A stretch of 64,000 nt of DNA from Streptomyces lydicus (GCF_001729485.1 NZ_CP017157.1:4154001-4218000), one strand, 5' to 3'. Numbered from the stretch's first letter, positions 9,372 to 18,417 are shown. Notes: generated by a model not told the origin, from the letters alone. Program-made: numbers and translations.

Positions 9372-9389
9372 TCTTGATTGCCTTCAAGA
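9372..9389. promoter_or_regulatory. Palindrome between promoter and helD-like gene
   Basis: TCTTGA-N6-TCAAGA, perfect 6-base arms, just downstream of the candidate -10 box. It could be an operator or a leader hairpin. The best known element upstream of rifamycin-responsive helR genes is a longer GC-rich inverted repeat; this one does not resemble it as I remember it. Confidence 0.35.
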
Positions 9390-9433
9390 TGTAGCCCCAA
9401 TTTCAATTCGAATCGTATCCGAGCGGAGCTGAA

Positions 9434-11701
9434 TTGTCAAACGAGGAATTGCGGCACGAGCAGGAATTCACCGACCTGCTCTATGAGCGCCTCGCCGAAA
9501 TGCAGGCCGGCGCCGCCACGGCGGTGCACGACGCCCTGCCGTTGGAAGGGCGCAACGCCCAGGCCCGGCTGGAACGCGATGTGTCGGTGACCGAGCAGTC
9601 CGCTCTGCTGGCCGCCCTCGAAGCGGGGGAGAACGGCCTGTGCTTCGGCCGGCTGGCTTTCCGTGACGGCCGCGACCACCACATCGGCCGAATCGGCATC
9701 CGGCGCGACGACCCGGAGCGCACCCCGCTCGTCCTCGACTGGCGGGCCGAGGTCGCGCGCCCGTTCTACCTCGCGACCGGGCACACCCCGATGGGGCTGC
9801 GCCGCAGGCGCCACCTCACGACCGAAGGCCGCCGGGTCACCGCCCTGCACGACGAAATCCTGGACCTCACCGATACCGAACGCACCGGCCACGAGGGCGC
9901 CGACGCGGACGCCGTACTGCTGGCCGCGCTGGACACCGCGCGCACCGGGCGGATGCACGACATCGTGCAGACCATCCAGGCCGAGCAGGACGCCATCATC
10001 CGCGCCCCGCAGCACGGTGTCCTGGTCGTCGAGGGCGGCCCCGGCACCGGCAAGACCGTCGTCGCGCTGCACCGCGCGGCCTACCTCCTCTACGCGCACC
10101 GGGAACAACTGGCCCGCCGCGCCGTGCTGATCGTCGGCCCCAACCCGGCCTTCCTCGGCTACATCTCGGAGGTGCTGCCCGCGCTCGGCGAGACGGGCGT
10201 ACTGCTCGCCACGCCCGGTGAGCTGTTCCCCGGGGTGACCCCCACCGCGACGGACACCCCCGAGGCGGCCGCGGTCAAGGGCGGTACGGCGATGGCCGAC
10301 GCCCTGGCGCTCTTCGTCCGCGACCGGCAGACGCTGCCCGACGGCGTGCTCGCGATCGACCACGACGAGGGCGAACTGCTGCTGGACGCGGAGATCGCGG
10401 ACGAGGCACGGCGGCAGGCCCGCGAGACGCGGCTGCCGCACAATCTCGCCCGCCCGCACTTCGCGTTCCGCGTCATCGACGCGCTCACCGCGCAGCTGGT
10501 CGACAGGATCGGCGCGGACCCTTACGGCGGCCCCAACCTGCTCGGCCCCGACGACATCGCCCAGCTCGGCAAGTCCATCGCCACCAGCCCCGAAGTGCAC
10601 CGCGCCATCGAGGAGCTGTGGCCCGCCCTCACTCCCCAGCAGCTGGTCGAGGACTTCCTCACGGAACCCGTCCACCTCCCGCAGGCGGACGCCCGGACGA
10701 TCCGCCGCACCGGCGGCGGCTGGACCCCCGCCGACATCCCGCTGCTGGACGAGGCCGCCGAACTCCTCGGTGCGGACGACTCGGCGGCCCGCGCCGCCGC
10801 CGAGGCCGAACGCCAGGAGCGGATCGCCTACGCACAGGGCGTGCTCGACCTCTCGTACGGCTCCCGCACCCAGGAGTTCGAGGACCGGGACGACGAGGAG
10901 TCGGAGGTGCTGGCCGCCCACGACCTCGTCGACGCGGAACGGCTCGCCGACCGGCAGGAGGAGGCCGACCACCGCAGCGCCGCCGAACGCGCGGCGGCCG
11001 ACCGCACCTGGGCCTTCGGCCACATCATCGTGGACGAGGCGCAGGAGCTGTCGCCGATGGTCTGGCGGCTGCTGATGCGCCGCTGCCCGACCCGCTCGAT
11101 GACCCTGGTCGGCGACCCGGCACAGACCGCTGAGCCGGGCGGCTGCGGTGCCTGGGAGAAGATCCTCGCGCCGTACGTCGACGAGCGCTGGCACCACGTC
11201 CGGCTGGGCGTCAACTACCGCACACCGACCGAGATCATGGAGGTCGCGGCGCAGGTGCCGGGTGCCGTCGACCCCGCGTTCCAGCCGCCGCGCTCGATCC
11301 GCTCGACGGGCGTACGGCCCTGGGAGCAGCACGCCGACGACCTGCCCGGTGCGGTGGCGGCCGCGGTCGCGCGGGAGAGCGAAGGGACCGGACGCCTCGC
11401 GGTGATCGCCCCGCGCGACCGCCACGACGCCCTGGTCCCCGCGCTCCCGGACGCCTCCACGGGCCCGGCCCCGGATCTGACCAGCCCGGTCGTCCTGATC
11501 GATCCCAGACAGGCCAAGGGGCTGGAGTTCGACACGGTGATCGTGGCGGAGCCGCAGGAGCTGGGCGTCAGCGACCTGTACGTCGCGCTCACCCGGGCGA
11601 CACAGCGGCTGGGCGTGATCCATACGGCTCCGCTGCCCCCGGCGCTGGAGACGGGACTCCGGACGCTGCCGGAGCACGCCGGCGCCACAGCCACCCGGTG
11701 A
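9434..11701 (+). CDS. helD: HelD-type superfamily 1 helicase-like ATPase (RNA polymerase recycling)
   Basis: 755 residues, start TTG at 9434 with GGAG 8 bases upstream. Walker A is GGPGTGKT at residues 201-208, Walker B/DExx is IIVDEAQELSPM, followed by the helicase motifs TLVGDPAQTAEPGG, VNYRTPTEIM and the C-terminal VALTRATQRLGV. An N-terminal helical arm (1-60) with HEQEFTDLLYERL precedes the ATPase. This layout is that of HelD, which binds stalled or idle RNA polymerase and removes DNA and sigma; a subset (HelR) protects against rifamycins. Sequence alone does not separate these roles. A consensus-like promoter and a palindrome lie upstream. Confidence 0.8.
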   Translation: MSNEELRHEQEFTDLLYERLAEMQAGAATAVHDALPLEGRNAQARLERDVSVTEQSALLAALEAGENGLCFGRLAFRDGRDHHIGRIGIRRDDPERTPLVLDWRAEVARPFYLATGHTPMGLRRRRHLTTEGRRVTALHDEILDLTDTERTGHEGADADAVLLAALDTARTGRMHDIVQTIQAEQDAIIRAPQHGVLVVEGGPGTGKTVVALHRAAYLLYAHREQLARRAVLIVGPNPAFLGYISEVLPALGETGVLLATPGELFPGVTPTATDTPEAAAVKGGTAMADALALFVRDRQTLPDGVLAIDHDEGELLLDAEIADEARRQARETRLPHNLARPHFAFRVIDALTAQLVDRIGADPYGGPNLLGPDDIAQLGKSIATSPEVHRAIEELWPALTPQQLVEDFLTEPVHLPQADARTIRRTGGGWTPADIPLLDEAAELLGADDSAARAAAEAERQERIAYAQGVLDLSYGSRTQEFEDRDDEESEVLAAHDLVDAERLADRQEEADHRSAAERAAADRTWAFGHIIVDEAQELSPMVWRLLMRRCPTRSMTLVGDPAQTAEPGGCGAWEKILAPYVDERWHHVRLGVNYRTPTEIMEVAAQVPGAVDPAFQPPRSIRSTGVRPWEQHADDLPGAVAAAVARESEGTGRLAVIAPRDRHDALVPALPDASTGPAPDLTSPVVLIDPRQAKGLEFDTVIVAEPQELGVSDLYVALTRATQRLGVIHTAPLPPALETGLRTLPEHAGATATR

Positions 11702-11834
11702 GCCGGCCCGCGGGGCGCCGCCCCGCCCCGGGATGACCGGGGCGCGCGGCTCCCCGCCGGCAGCGCGTCGCCCCGGCCCACGGGACGGCTCACCCCGGCC
11801 CGTCCACACGAGCCAAAAAATGTTCCGACCGCGA

Positions 11835-11861
11835 TGTCGAGAATCCGTGACCTGCTCCGTC
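11835..11861 (+). promoter_or_regulatory. Candidate ECF42 promoter
   Basis: TGTCGA (11835-11840), 17 bases, then CGTC (11858-11861). As I recall, ECF42 sigma factors recognise TGTCGA at -35 and CGA/TC at -10 and control their own DGPF-protein genes. Position just ahead of the DGPF gene and its ECF42 partner supports autoregulation. Confidence 0.6.
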
Positions 11862-11913
11862 CCCGGGGTGAACGCGACCACAATGGGTCGCACCAGCACC
11901 GAGGAGAACCACG

Positions 11914-12333
11914 ATGGCCAAGTACCTGCTGCTCAAGCACTACCGCGGCGCCCCGGCTCCGGCCAACGACGTGCCCATGGACAAGTGGACGCCGGAGGAG
12001 GTCTCGGCCCACGTGCAGTACATGCGCGACTTCGCGGCCCGGCTCGAGGAGACCGGCGAGTTCATCGACGGTCAGGCGCTCGCTCCCGAGGGCACCTGGG
12101 TCCGCTACGACGGCGAGGGACGCCCGCCGGTCACCGACGGCCCGTTCGCCGAGACCAAGGACCTCATCGCCGGCTGGATGGTGATCGACGTCGACAGCTA
12201 CGAGCGCGCCGTCGAGCTGGCCGGGGAGCTGTCGGCCGCTCCCGGCGCCGGCGGGAAGCCGATCCACGAGTGGCTGGAGGTACGCCCGTTCCTCGCCGCG
12301 CCGCCCACCGTCCCGGAGTGCCCGCACCGATGA
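11914..12333 (+). CDS. YciI-like DGPF-domain protein
   Basis: 139 residues, ATG 11914 after GAGGAGAACC. It contains the DGPF signature (PVTDGPFAETKD) and the usual MAKYLLLKHYRG opening. DGPF proteins are small, probably dimeric, cytoplasmic proteins of unknown reaction that are encoded next to ECF42 sigma factors; they are known targets of those sigmas. The stop overlaps the sigma gene start as ATGA. The residues after about 128 (a Pro-rich PECPHR tail) look unstructured. Confidence 0.9.
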   Translation: MAKYLLLKHYRGAPAPANDVPMDKWTPEEVSAHVQYMRDFAARLEETGEFIDGQALAPEGTWVRYDGEGRPPVTDGPFAETKDLIAGWMVIDVDSYERAVELAGELSAAPGAGGKPIHEWLEVRPFLAAPPTVPECPHR

Positions 12334-13544
12334 ACGAGGCCCTGCTGAGGCGCCTCACCCCGAGCGTGCTCGCCGTCCTCGTCCGCCGCGGAGCCGACTT
12401 CGCGGCGGCCGAGGACGCCGTGCAGGACGCGCTGGTCGAGGCGGTCCGCGGCTGGCCGGCCGACCCTCCGCGGGACCCCAAGGGCTGGCTGATCACCGTG
12501 GCCTGGCGCAAGTTCCTCGACGCGACCCGGGCGGATGCCGCCCGCCGCCGGCGTGAGGACCTCGTCGAGGAGGAGCCGCAGCCCGGGCCGGTGCCCGCGG
12601 TGGACGACACGCTCCAGCTCTACTTCCTGTGTGCCCACCCGTCGCTGACGCCGTCGTCCGCGGTCGCGCTCACGCTGCGCGCCGTCGGCGGGCTGACCAC
12701 CCGCCAGATCGCCCAGGCATACCTGGTGCCCGAGGCGACCATGGCGCAGCGCATCAGCCGTGCCAAGCGCACCGTCTCCGGCGAGGGGGCATCCCCTGCG
12801 CCGGTGAAGCCGGGAGCTCGGGGAAGGTTCGACCGGCCCGGCGACGTCGCCACCGTGCTGCGCGTCCTCTACCTGGTCTTCAACGAGGGCTACTCCGGCG
12901 ACGTCGACCTCGCCGCCGAGGCCATCCGGCTCACCCGGCAGCTCGCGGCCCAGTTCGACCACCCCGAGGTGGCGGGACTGCTCGCCCTCATGTTGCTCCA
13001 CCACGCCCGGCGCGCCACCCGCACCGCGCCCGACGGCAGCCTGGTGCCGCTCGCCGAGCAGGACCGCTCCCGGTGGGACACGACGTTGATCGCGGAGGGC
13101 GTCGAGATCCTGCAGGCGGCCCTCGCCCGCGACCGGCTCGGTGAGTTCCAGGCCCAGGCGGCCATCGCGGCACTGCACGCCGACGCGCCCACCGCCGAGG
13201 AGACCGACTGGGTGCAGATCGTCGAGTGGTACGACGAGCTCGCCCGCCTGACCGACAGCCCGGTGGTGCGCCTCAACCGCGCCGTCGCCGTGGGCGAGGC
13301 CGACGGACCACGCGCCGGCCTGGCGGCACTGGCCGCGCTGGACACCTCCTCCACGAGCTCCTCGGGCAAGGGAAGCCCGCTGCCCCGCTACACCGCGGTG
13401 GCGGCGTACCTCCACGAGCGCGACGGCGATCTGGCGACGGCGGCACGGCTGTACGCCGAGGCGGCCCGGAAGGCGCCCAGCCTCGCCGAACGCGATTACC
13501 TGATGCGCCAGGCCGCCCGGCTCAACACCCGCCGCGCCCGCTGA
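12330..13544 (+). CDS. ECF42-group RNA polymerase sigma factor
   Basis: 404 residues. Sigma-70 region 2 is at about 10-70 (DFAAAEDAVQDALVEAVRGWP), region 4 at about 110-150 (LTTRQIAQAYLVPEATMAQRISRAK), then a long C-terminal helical extension of about 220 residues with repeated hairpins (TPR-like), including YLVFNEGYSG. That extension and the DGPF neighbour define group ECF42, which lacks an anti-sigma and is thought to be controlled through its extension. A matching promoter lies ahead of the upstream gene. A stretch of Ser/Gly near residue 345 (TSSTSSSGKGS) is atypical of the family and may be an insertion. Confidence 0.93.
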   Translation: MNEALLRRLTPSVLAVLVRRGADFAAAEDAVQDALVEAVRGWPADPPRDPKGWLITVAWRKFLDATRADAARRRREDLVEEEPQPGPVPAVDDTLQLYFLCAHPSLTPSSAVALTLRAVGGLTTRQIAQAYLVPEATMAQRISRAKRTVSGEGASPAPVKPGARGRFDRPGDVATVLRVLYLVFNEGYSGDVDLAAEAIRLTRQLAAQFDHPEVAGLLALMLLHHARRATRTAPDGSLVPLAEQDRSRWDTTLIAEGVEILQAALARDRLGEFQAQAAIAALHADAPTAEETDWVQIVEWYDELARLTDSPVVRLNRAVAVGEADGPRAGLAALAALDTSSTSSSGKGSPLPRYTAVAAYLHERDGDLATAARLYAEAARKAPSLAERDYLMRQAARLNTRRAR

Positions 13545-13583
13545 CGCCCCGTCCGCGGCGGACCCTGTGGGCAGCCGGCCGGG

Positions 13584-14276
13584 CTACCCGAGATTGAGCG
13601 CGGTGCGGAGGTCGGCCGACCGGTCGAGCCAGGCGACGATGCGGGCGTGCAGCAGCGTCCGGTGGCCGGTGAAGCAGTGGGTGCCGAGGGCGGCGTCGAG
13701 CCGGGCGGCGGAGGGCGTGGCCCTGATGGTGAGGTTCACCCGCAGCGAGCGCGTCTTTGTCCGGAGGACCGCTCGTGTGGTGGGGCGGGCGAAGGTGCCG
13801 AGCGTGAACCGGGTGCCGTTGTGCAGGGCGGCGGTCAGGGTGCCGTGGCCGAGATCCAGCTCGAAGCGGGTGATCTTGACGGCCTTCGGGGACTTCGCAG
13901 CGTGCGTACGCGAGGTTTCGCCGGTGCCGGACCCGGTGGCGACCAGGGCCAGGCCGGCCCTGCCGAACCGCAGGTCACCGCCCAGTTTGCCGCCGCTGTT
14001 GGTGACCGCACCGCCGGTGATCCGCAGCGTCGTTCCGCCGCCGGAGTGGCCCCGCGGGCCGACCCTCCCCTTCGCGTCGAGGCTCGTGACCACCACGCCG
14101 TCGTCCTTGAGCGCGCTGCGGAGATCGGGGGACAGCCGGAGGCGGGCCGAGCCCCGTTCGACGGGGACCTCGGTGCTGCCGGCCGGCAGGTCGGGGTGTG
14201 CCGGGGCCGCCGCGACGGCGGGTACGGCGGACGCCAGCACGAGAGCGGCGGCCGCGGCGAGATGGCGAGCGGGCAT
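13584..14276 (-). CDS. Secreted protein of unknown function
   Basis: 230 residues from ATG 14276, preceded by AAAGGACC. MPARHLAAAAALVLASAVPAVA is a Sec signal peptide with likely cleavage before APAHPDL. The mature part is beta-rich, Gly/Thr-rich and lacks Cys apart from one near the end (ALGTHCFTGH); motifs such as TTLRITGG and LGGDLRFGRAGL suggest repeated strands. I do not recognise a named domain. It is convergent with the sigma gene and is followed in the same direction (upstream) by the polyol permease. Confidence 0.75.
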   Translation of the reverse strand: MPARHLAAAAALVLASAVPAVAAAPAHPDLPAGSTEVPVERGSARLRLSPDLRSALKDDGVVVTSLDAKGRVGPRGHSGGGTTLRITGGAVTNSGGKLGGDLRFGRAGLALVATGSGTGETSRTHAAKSPKAVKITRFELDLGHGTLTAALHNGTRFTLGTFARPTTRAVLRTKTRSLRVNLTIRATPSAARLDAALGTHCFTGHRTLLHARIVAWLDRSADLRTALNLG

Positions 14277-14390
14277 GCGTGGTCCTTTCGCTGCTGGTGC
14301 GGTGCGCCCGGAGGGCCCGGGGACCACGCACCTGTGAGCGCGCGGTCACCCGACGTCCCCATCATGGAGCCAAGCGCCGCCCTCCGCCGG

Positions 14391-15740
14391 TCAGCGGCGG
14401 CCCGCGGACAGCTCCGCACCGGCGGGTGCGGCCGGCGCCCCGCCAGGAGCGGTGAACTCCGGGTCCGGTTCCAGGAAGCGGATCGCGACCGCGGTGGCCA
14501 GATGCAGGCCCGCGAAGATCCAGACGATGCCGGCCACGCCGAACGGCCCGAGGGCGAGTGCGACCACGGCCGGTCCGGCGAAGGTGCTGGCCCCGGCACC
14601 CAGGTTGAGCGCGGACATCGCCTGTCCCTTGTGGCGCGGTGCCAGCGCCGGGACGAGCGCGGAGATCGGGACGTATCCGGCCAGGGCGATGCCGTACAGG
14701 GCGGCCACCGCTGCCGAGGCGGCGAAGTCGGGGCCGGCCGCGAGCGGTACGAAGTACAGCGCCAGACAGGTCACCGCGCAGGCCACGGCGCCGAACCAGG
14801 TCATGGTGCGCTGCCACCCGAGCCGGTCGCCGACGGCACCGAAGAACAGGTTGGCGAAGATGTTCGCGGTGAACATCACGCTCAGCAGCCGCAGCCAGGC
14901 CGACGTGGTGAAGCCGACCGTCTCGGTGAAGAAGAACGGCATGCAGACCAGGAAGCCGAACTGCGAACCGGTGCTGAACACCCGGACCGCCGCACCGACG
15001 GCCACCCGGGGCCGCCGCCGCATGATCGAGACGCTGCCCGCAAGCGTCGCCAGCGGCCGTTCGCCGGGCGGCGCGAGCCGCGAGCGGCCGGTGGGCTCGC
15101 GCACCAGGAACAGGGCGAGCAGACCGCCGAGCGTCACCAGACCGAGTGCGCACCACAGCGTGCGGTACGAGCCGACCTGCGGAATCGTCGCGCTGGCCAG
15201 CAACGAGCCGAGCGTCGGCAGCCCACCGGTGAAGGCGAACCAGTACCAGCCGACGGCGGTCCCCAGCCGCTGCGGTGCGGTCGCGGCGGTCACCCACACC
15301 AGGAACCCGTACGCGAACAGCGGATACCCGAAGCCGCGCAGCCCGTAGATGAGCAGCAGCAGTGGATAGTTCATCGCCGGCAGTGCCACCGTCAGCAGCA
15401 GCACCTGGAAGACGAGCCAGACGGCGAAGCCGGCGATCATCACCCGTCGCGGGCCCCAGAGGTCCGACAGGGCGCCCGAGAGCCAGGCGCCGACCGCGAC
15501 GGTGATGCCGTAGACCGCGATCACGACCGCCGCGTCGGCCCTGGCCAGGCCGTGGTCGGCCAGGTACTTCGAGAAGAAGCCGGTCTCCACGCCGTCGCCA
15601 GTCATGAACAGCAGGACGCCGACGAAGCCCCAGGTGAGGGCCGGGGGGATGCCCAGCCGCTCGACGGGGGAGCGGCGGCGTCCGGGCGGTGCCGTGGCAG
15701 CCGGCCCCGTTGTCGGGCCGGGGCGGGCGGGGCTGGGCAT
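14391..15740 (-). CDS. MFS polyol permease (RbtT/DalT/CsbX type)
   Basis: 449 residues with twelve predicted membrane segments. GGAGG precedes the ATG. The N-terminal FMTGDGVETGFFSKYL and the loop LSGALSDLWGPRRVMIAG are typical of the polyol permease branch of the major facilitator superfamily that imports ribitol, arabitol or similar sugar alcohols by proton symport. It faces, across a 216-base intergenic region, a polyol dehydrogenase and a DeoR repressor, which fits a sugar-alcohol catabolic locus. The exact polyol cannot be told. Confidence 0.82.
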   Translation of the reverse strand: MPSPARPGPTTGPAATAPPGRRRSPVERLGIPPALTWGFVGVLLFMTGDGVETGFFSKYLADHGLARADAAVVIAVYGITVAVGAWLSGALSDLWGPRRVMIAGFAVWLVFQVLLLTVALPAMNYPLLLLIYGLRGFGYPLFAYGFLVWVTAATAPQRLGTAVGWYWFAFTGGLPTLGSLLASATIPQVGSYRTLWCALGLVTLGGLLALFLVREPTGRSRLAPPGERPLATLAGSVSIMRRRPRVAVGAAVRVFSTGSQFGFLVCMPFFFTETVGFTTSAWLRLLSVMFTANIFANLFFGAVGDRLGWQRTMTWFGAVACAVTCLALYFVPLAAGPDFAASAAVAALYGIALAGYVPISALVPALAPRHKGQAMSALNLGAGASTFAGPAVVALALGPFGVAGIVWIFAGLHLATAVAIRFLEPDPEFTAPGGAPAAPAGAELSAGRR

Positions 15741-15956
15741 GGGGCCTCCAGGGGGCGGGGGAGGGGCGGAACAGGAGCGGCGAAGCGGTACCTGACCGAG
15801 GCGACCGCGGCGGGAAGGTGCCGCGTGCGGCGGTGCAAGGCGAAAGCCTGCGCAAGTCTTCTCGTATTTTGTGCAAAGTCAAGCCTGTTCTGATAGAAGA
15901 AAGCTGGTTACGTTGTTGCTTCAGACGCCCGCACCCCAGGAGCCGTGAGACCCGCC

Positions 15957-16997
15957 ATGACCGCCACCTCCGCGATCCCCGCCACCATGCGCGCCGCCGT
16001 CCTCCACGGCCCCGAGCAGCTGACCGTCGAAGAACGCCCCGTCCCCGCCCCCGGGCCCGGCGAACTGCTCGTCCGCGTCGAGGCGGTCGGTACCTGCGGC
16101 TCGGACGTGCACTACTACCGCCACGGGCGCATCGGCGACTTCGTCGTGCGCGAGCCGCTCGTCCTGGGGCACGAGGCGGCCGGCACGGTCGTCGCCGCAG
16201 GTCCGGGAGCCGACTCCGCGCGGATCGGCCGGCGGGTCTCCGTCGAACCCGGCACCCCCTGCGGCAGCTGCGGCGAATGCCGCCCGGGCCGCTACAACCT
16301 CTGCCCGGACATGCGCTTCCTCGCGACCCCGCCGGTCGACGGCGCCTTCTGCGAGTACCTGGCCGTGCAACAGGACTTCGCCCACGAGGTCCCCGACTCC
16401 CTGACCATCGAGGAGGCCGCCCTGCTCGAACCGCTGTCGGTGGCGGTATGGGCCTGCCGCAAGGCCCGGATCGGCCCGGGCGACCGCGTCCTGATCACCG
16501 GCGCGGGCCCCATCGGCCTGGTCGCCGCCCAGACGGCGCGCGCCTTCGGCGCCCACGACGTGCTCGTCACCGACGTCCTGCCACACCGCCTCGAACTCGC
16601 CCGATCGGCCGGCGCCACCACCCTCGACGTCTCCGGCACCCCGCTGAGCGAAGCCGGGTACACCCCCACCGTCCTCCTGGAATGCTCCGGCGTCCCCGCC
16701 GTGAGCAACGAGGCGATCCGCACCGTCGGCCGGGCCGGCCGGGTCGTACTCATCGGCATGGGCGGGGACGAGATCCCACTGCCGCTCAGCCGGGTGCAGA
16801 ACTACGAACTCGAACTGACCGGCACCTTCCGCTACGCCCACACCTGGCCCACCGCAACGGCACTGGTCGCCTCGGGCGCGGTCCGGCTCGACTCGCTCGT
16901 CTCGCACGGTTACGGTCTTGCCCAGGCCGAACGCGCACTGACCGTCGCCACCCGCGACGAGACCGCGGTCAAGGCCGTCATCTATCCGCAGCGGTAG
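15957..16997 (+). CDS. Zinc-dependent polyol (xylitol/sorbitol-type) dehydrogenase
   Basis: 346 residues from ATG 15957; a GTG at 15945 adds four residues and sits closer to AGGAG, so the start is uncertain. Catalytic zinc ligands are visible as GTCGSDVHYYRHG (C), LGHEAAG (H-E), and the structural zinc loop is TPCGSCGECRPGRYNLC. The Rossmann motif is ITGAGPIGLVAAQ. These are features of medium-chain polyol dehydrogenases of the SDH/XDH family that oxidise a polyol to a ketose with NAD(P)+. Neighbouring permease and DeoR regulator support that role. Confidence 0.9.
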   Translation: MTATSAIPATMRAAVLHGPEQLTVEERPVPAPGPGELLVRVEAVGTCGSDVHYYRHGRIGDFVVREPLVLGHEAAGTVVAAGPGADSARIGRRVSVEPGTPCGSCGECRPGRYNLCPDMRFLATPPVDGAFCEYLAVQQDFAHEVPDSLTIEEAALLEPLSVAVWACRKARIGPGDRVLITGAGPIGLVAAQTARAFGAHDVLVTDVLPHRLELARSAGATTLDVSGTPLSEAGYTPTVLLECSGVPAVSNEAIRTVGRAGRVVLIGMGGDEIPLPLSRVQNYELELTGTFRYAHTWPTATALVASGAVRLDSLVSHGYGLAQAERALTVATRDETAVKAVIYPQR

Positions 16998-17035
16998 GCG
17001 CACCGCCGCTGCCCGACCGAGGAGGGGCGGCCCCG

Positions 17036-17827
17036 ATGGCTTCCGCACGGTCGTCGCTGGCCGAGGTCGACCGGCGCCGGCAGGACGTACTGGCCCATGT
17101 CGTCGCACACGGAGAAGTCCGCATCGACGAACTGGCCAGACACTTCGGGGTCAGCCTCGCCACCATGCACCGCGATCTCGACCAGCTCGCCGAACGCCGC
17201 CTGCTGCGCAAGGAACGAGGCCGGGCAGCCCCCTTCCCGAGCCTCACCATGGAGACCGCGACCCGCTTCCGCGTCGGCGTGAACTCCGCACTCAAGGAAG
17301 CGCTGTGCGCCGCCGTCGCCGACGAGATCCGGCCCGGCAGCACCGTCGTCCTGGACGACTCGACCACCGTCTTCCCGCTCGCCGCCCACATCGCCCGGAC
17401 CGAGGCGGTCACCGTCGTCACCAACTCCCTCGGTGTCGCCCGCCTCTTCGACGACACCCCGGGCGCCGACGTCACCCTCCTCGGCGGCCGCTACCGCGGC
17501 GAATTCGGCTCCTGCGTCGGCCCCGACGTCCTGCGCGCACTGGGCCGCCTGCGCGCCGACCTCGCGGTGATGTCCGCGGTGTCCGTCCTCGGCGGCCGCC
17601 TCTTCCACCCGATACGCGACTACGCCGAGATCAAGGAAGCCATGCTCGACTGCGCCCAACGCGCACTCCTGCTGGTGGACCACACCAAATTCGGCAAGAC
17701 CGCCACCCATGCCTACAGCGACATCGCCCGCTACGACCGTGTCGTCACCGACCGCGCCGCCCCGGCCGGCGAACTGACCGAACTGCGCCGCCGGGGCGTC
17801 ACGGTCGACGTGATCGACCAGCCCTGA
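17036..17827 (+). CDS. DeoR/GlpR-family transcriptional regulator
   Basis: 263 residues, ATG 17036 after GGAGGGG. N-terminal winged helix (about 12-65) with EVRIDELARHFGVSLATMHRDLDQLAERRLL; the family signature usually has TVRRDL, here TMHRDL. The C-terminal DeoRC effector domain has DDSTTV, VVTNSLGVA, LLGGRYR, and KEAMLDCAQRALLLVDHTKF, which bind phosphorylated sugars. It follows the dehydrogenase by 38 bases in one operon and is the likely repressor of the divergent permease/dehydrogenase promoters. Confidence 0.93.
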   Translation: MASARSSLAEVDRRRQDVLAHVVAHGEVRIDELARHFGVSLATMHRDLDQLAERRLLRKERGRAAPFPSLTMETATRFRVGVNSALKEALCAAVADEIRPGSTVVLDDSTTVFPLAAHIARTEAVTVVTNSLGVARLFDDTPGADVTLLGGRYRGEFGSCVGPDVLRALGRLRADLAVMSAVSVLGGRLFHPIRDYAEIKEAMLDCAQRALLLVDHTKFGKTATHAYSDIARYDRVVTDRAAPAGELTELRRRGVTVDVIDQP

Positions 17828-17897
17828 CCGCCGCCCGGTCGGCCCCCCCGGCGCGGTCCCTCTGCCGGCCGCCCGGTGCCGCCCCCGACACAGCGAT

Positions 17898-17922
17898 GGC
17901 CCCGCCGCATCCCGGCGGGGCC
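17898..17922. terminator. Hairpin terminator between convergent genes
   Basis: Perfect 10-base stem GGCCCCGCCG / CGGCGGGGCC with loop CATCC, between the DeoR gene and the PRC-barrel gene. No U-tract, as usual in this GC-rich DNA; it can serve both strands. Confidence 0.7.
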
Positions 17923-17958
17923 ACCCGACCCGCACTGCTGTCGGGCCTTCCCTTCGCG

Positions 17959-18315
17959 TCAGACGCGAGCCGGCGCGGGGAGCCGGCCGTAGTAGCTGCC
18001 GACCTCGGCCAGATAGCCGAGATCGGCGGTCTCGCTGTCGACCGTGAAGCGGGGCGCGGCCTTGATCTCTTCCTTCGTGCGGGCGACGGTCACCACCTTC
18101 GCTGCACGGTCGATCCCGGTCACGATCCCGGCCGGGATGAGCACGCTCTTACCGAAGACCCAGACGCCGGTGTCGACGATCAGGTGCTGCAGGCCGGGCT
18201 GATCCATCTGGCGTTCCACCTGACCGATCGTGCCGGTAGCCGTCTCCACGTCGAAACCCGTCAGAGGCGTCCCCTGGGGCTCCAGATCCGGAGCGTACGT
18301 CCAGATGTTGTTCAT
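17959..18315 (-). CDS. PRC-barrel domain protein
   Basis: 118 residues, ATG 18315 with a strong AAAAGGAGGAG site. The sequence TPLTGFDVETATGTIGQVE, then VDTGVWVFGKSVLIPAGIV, is the beta-barrel pattern of PRC-barrel stress proteins in actinomycetes, which are small cytoplasmic proteins often in general-stress regulons. A candidate sigma-B-like promoter lies about 105 bases upstream. Function unknown. Confidence 0.85.
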   Translation of the reverse strand: MNNIWTYAPDLEPQGTPLTGFDVETATGTIGQVERQMDQPGLQHLIVDTGVWVFGKSVLIPAGIVTGIDRAAKVVTVARTKEEIKAAPRFTVDSETADLGYLAEVGSYYGRLPAPARV

Positions 18316-18417
18316 GACGGTCACTCCTCCTTTTCGTCTGCCTTCTCGCGTGCACTGCCGAGCCGGAGCACTCCACGGGAGGGGGCCCTCGCGGCGCGCG
18401 CCGGCCGTGCATCTCCC

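Larger units (their letters stand above)
8950..9433. other. Intergenic region, metallophosphoesterase to helD
   Basis: No gene is supported in these 484 bases. The right third is conspicuously AT-rich relative to its surroundings and holds a consensus-like promoter and an 18-base palindrome described separately. The left two thirds are GC-rich with only shadow reading frames. Confidence 0.7.

Noticed and set aside
9372..9389. Rifamycin-associated element upstream of helD
   Set aside because: There is a palindrome, but its sequence does not match that element as I remember it, so I do not call it.
9437..11899. 820-codon minus-strand frame opposite helD
   Set aside because: Antisense shadow of a high-GC gene; no domain, and the plus frame has all helicase motifs.
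13647..15893. 748-codon plus frame over the permease gene
   Set aside because: Gln/Glu/Arg-rich shadow sequence with no ribosome site; the minus strand encodes a twelve-helix permease.
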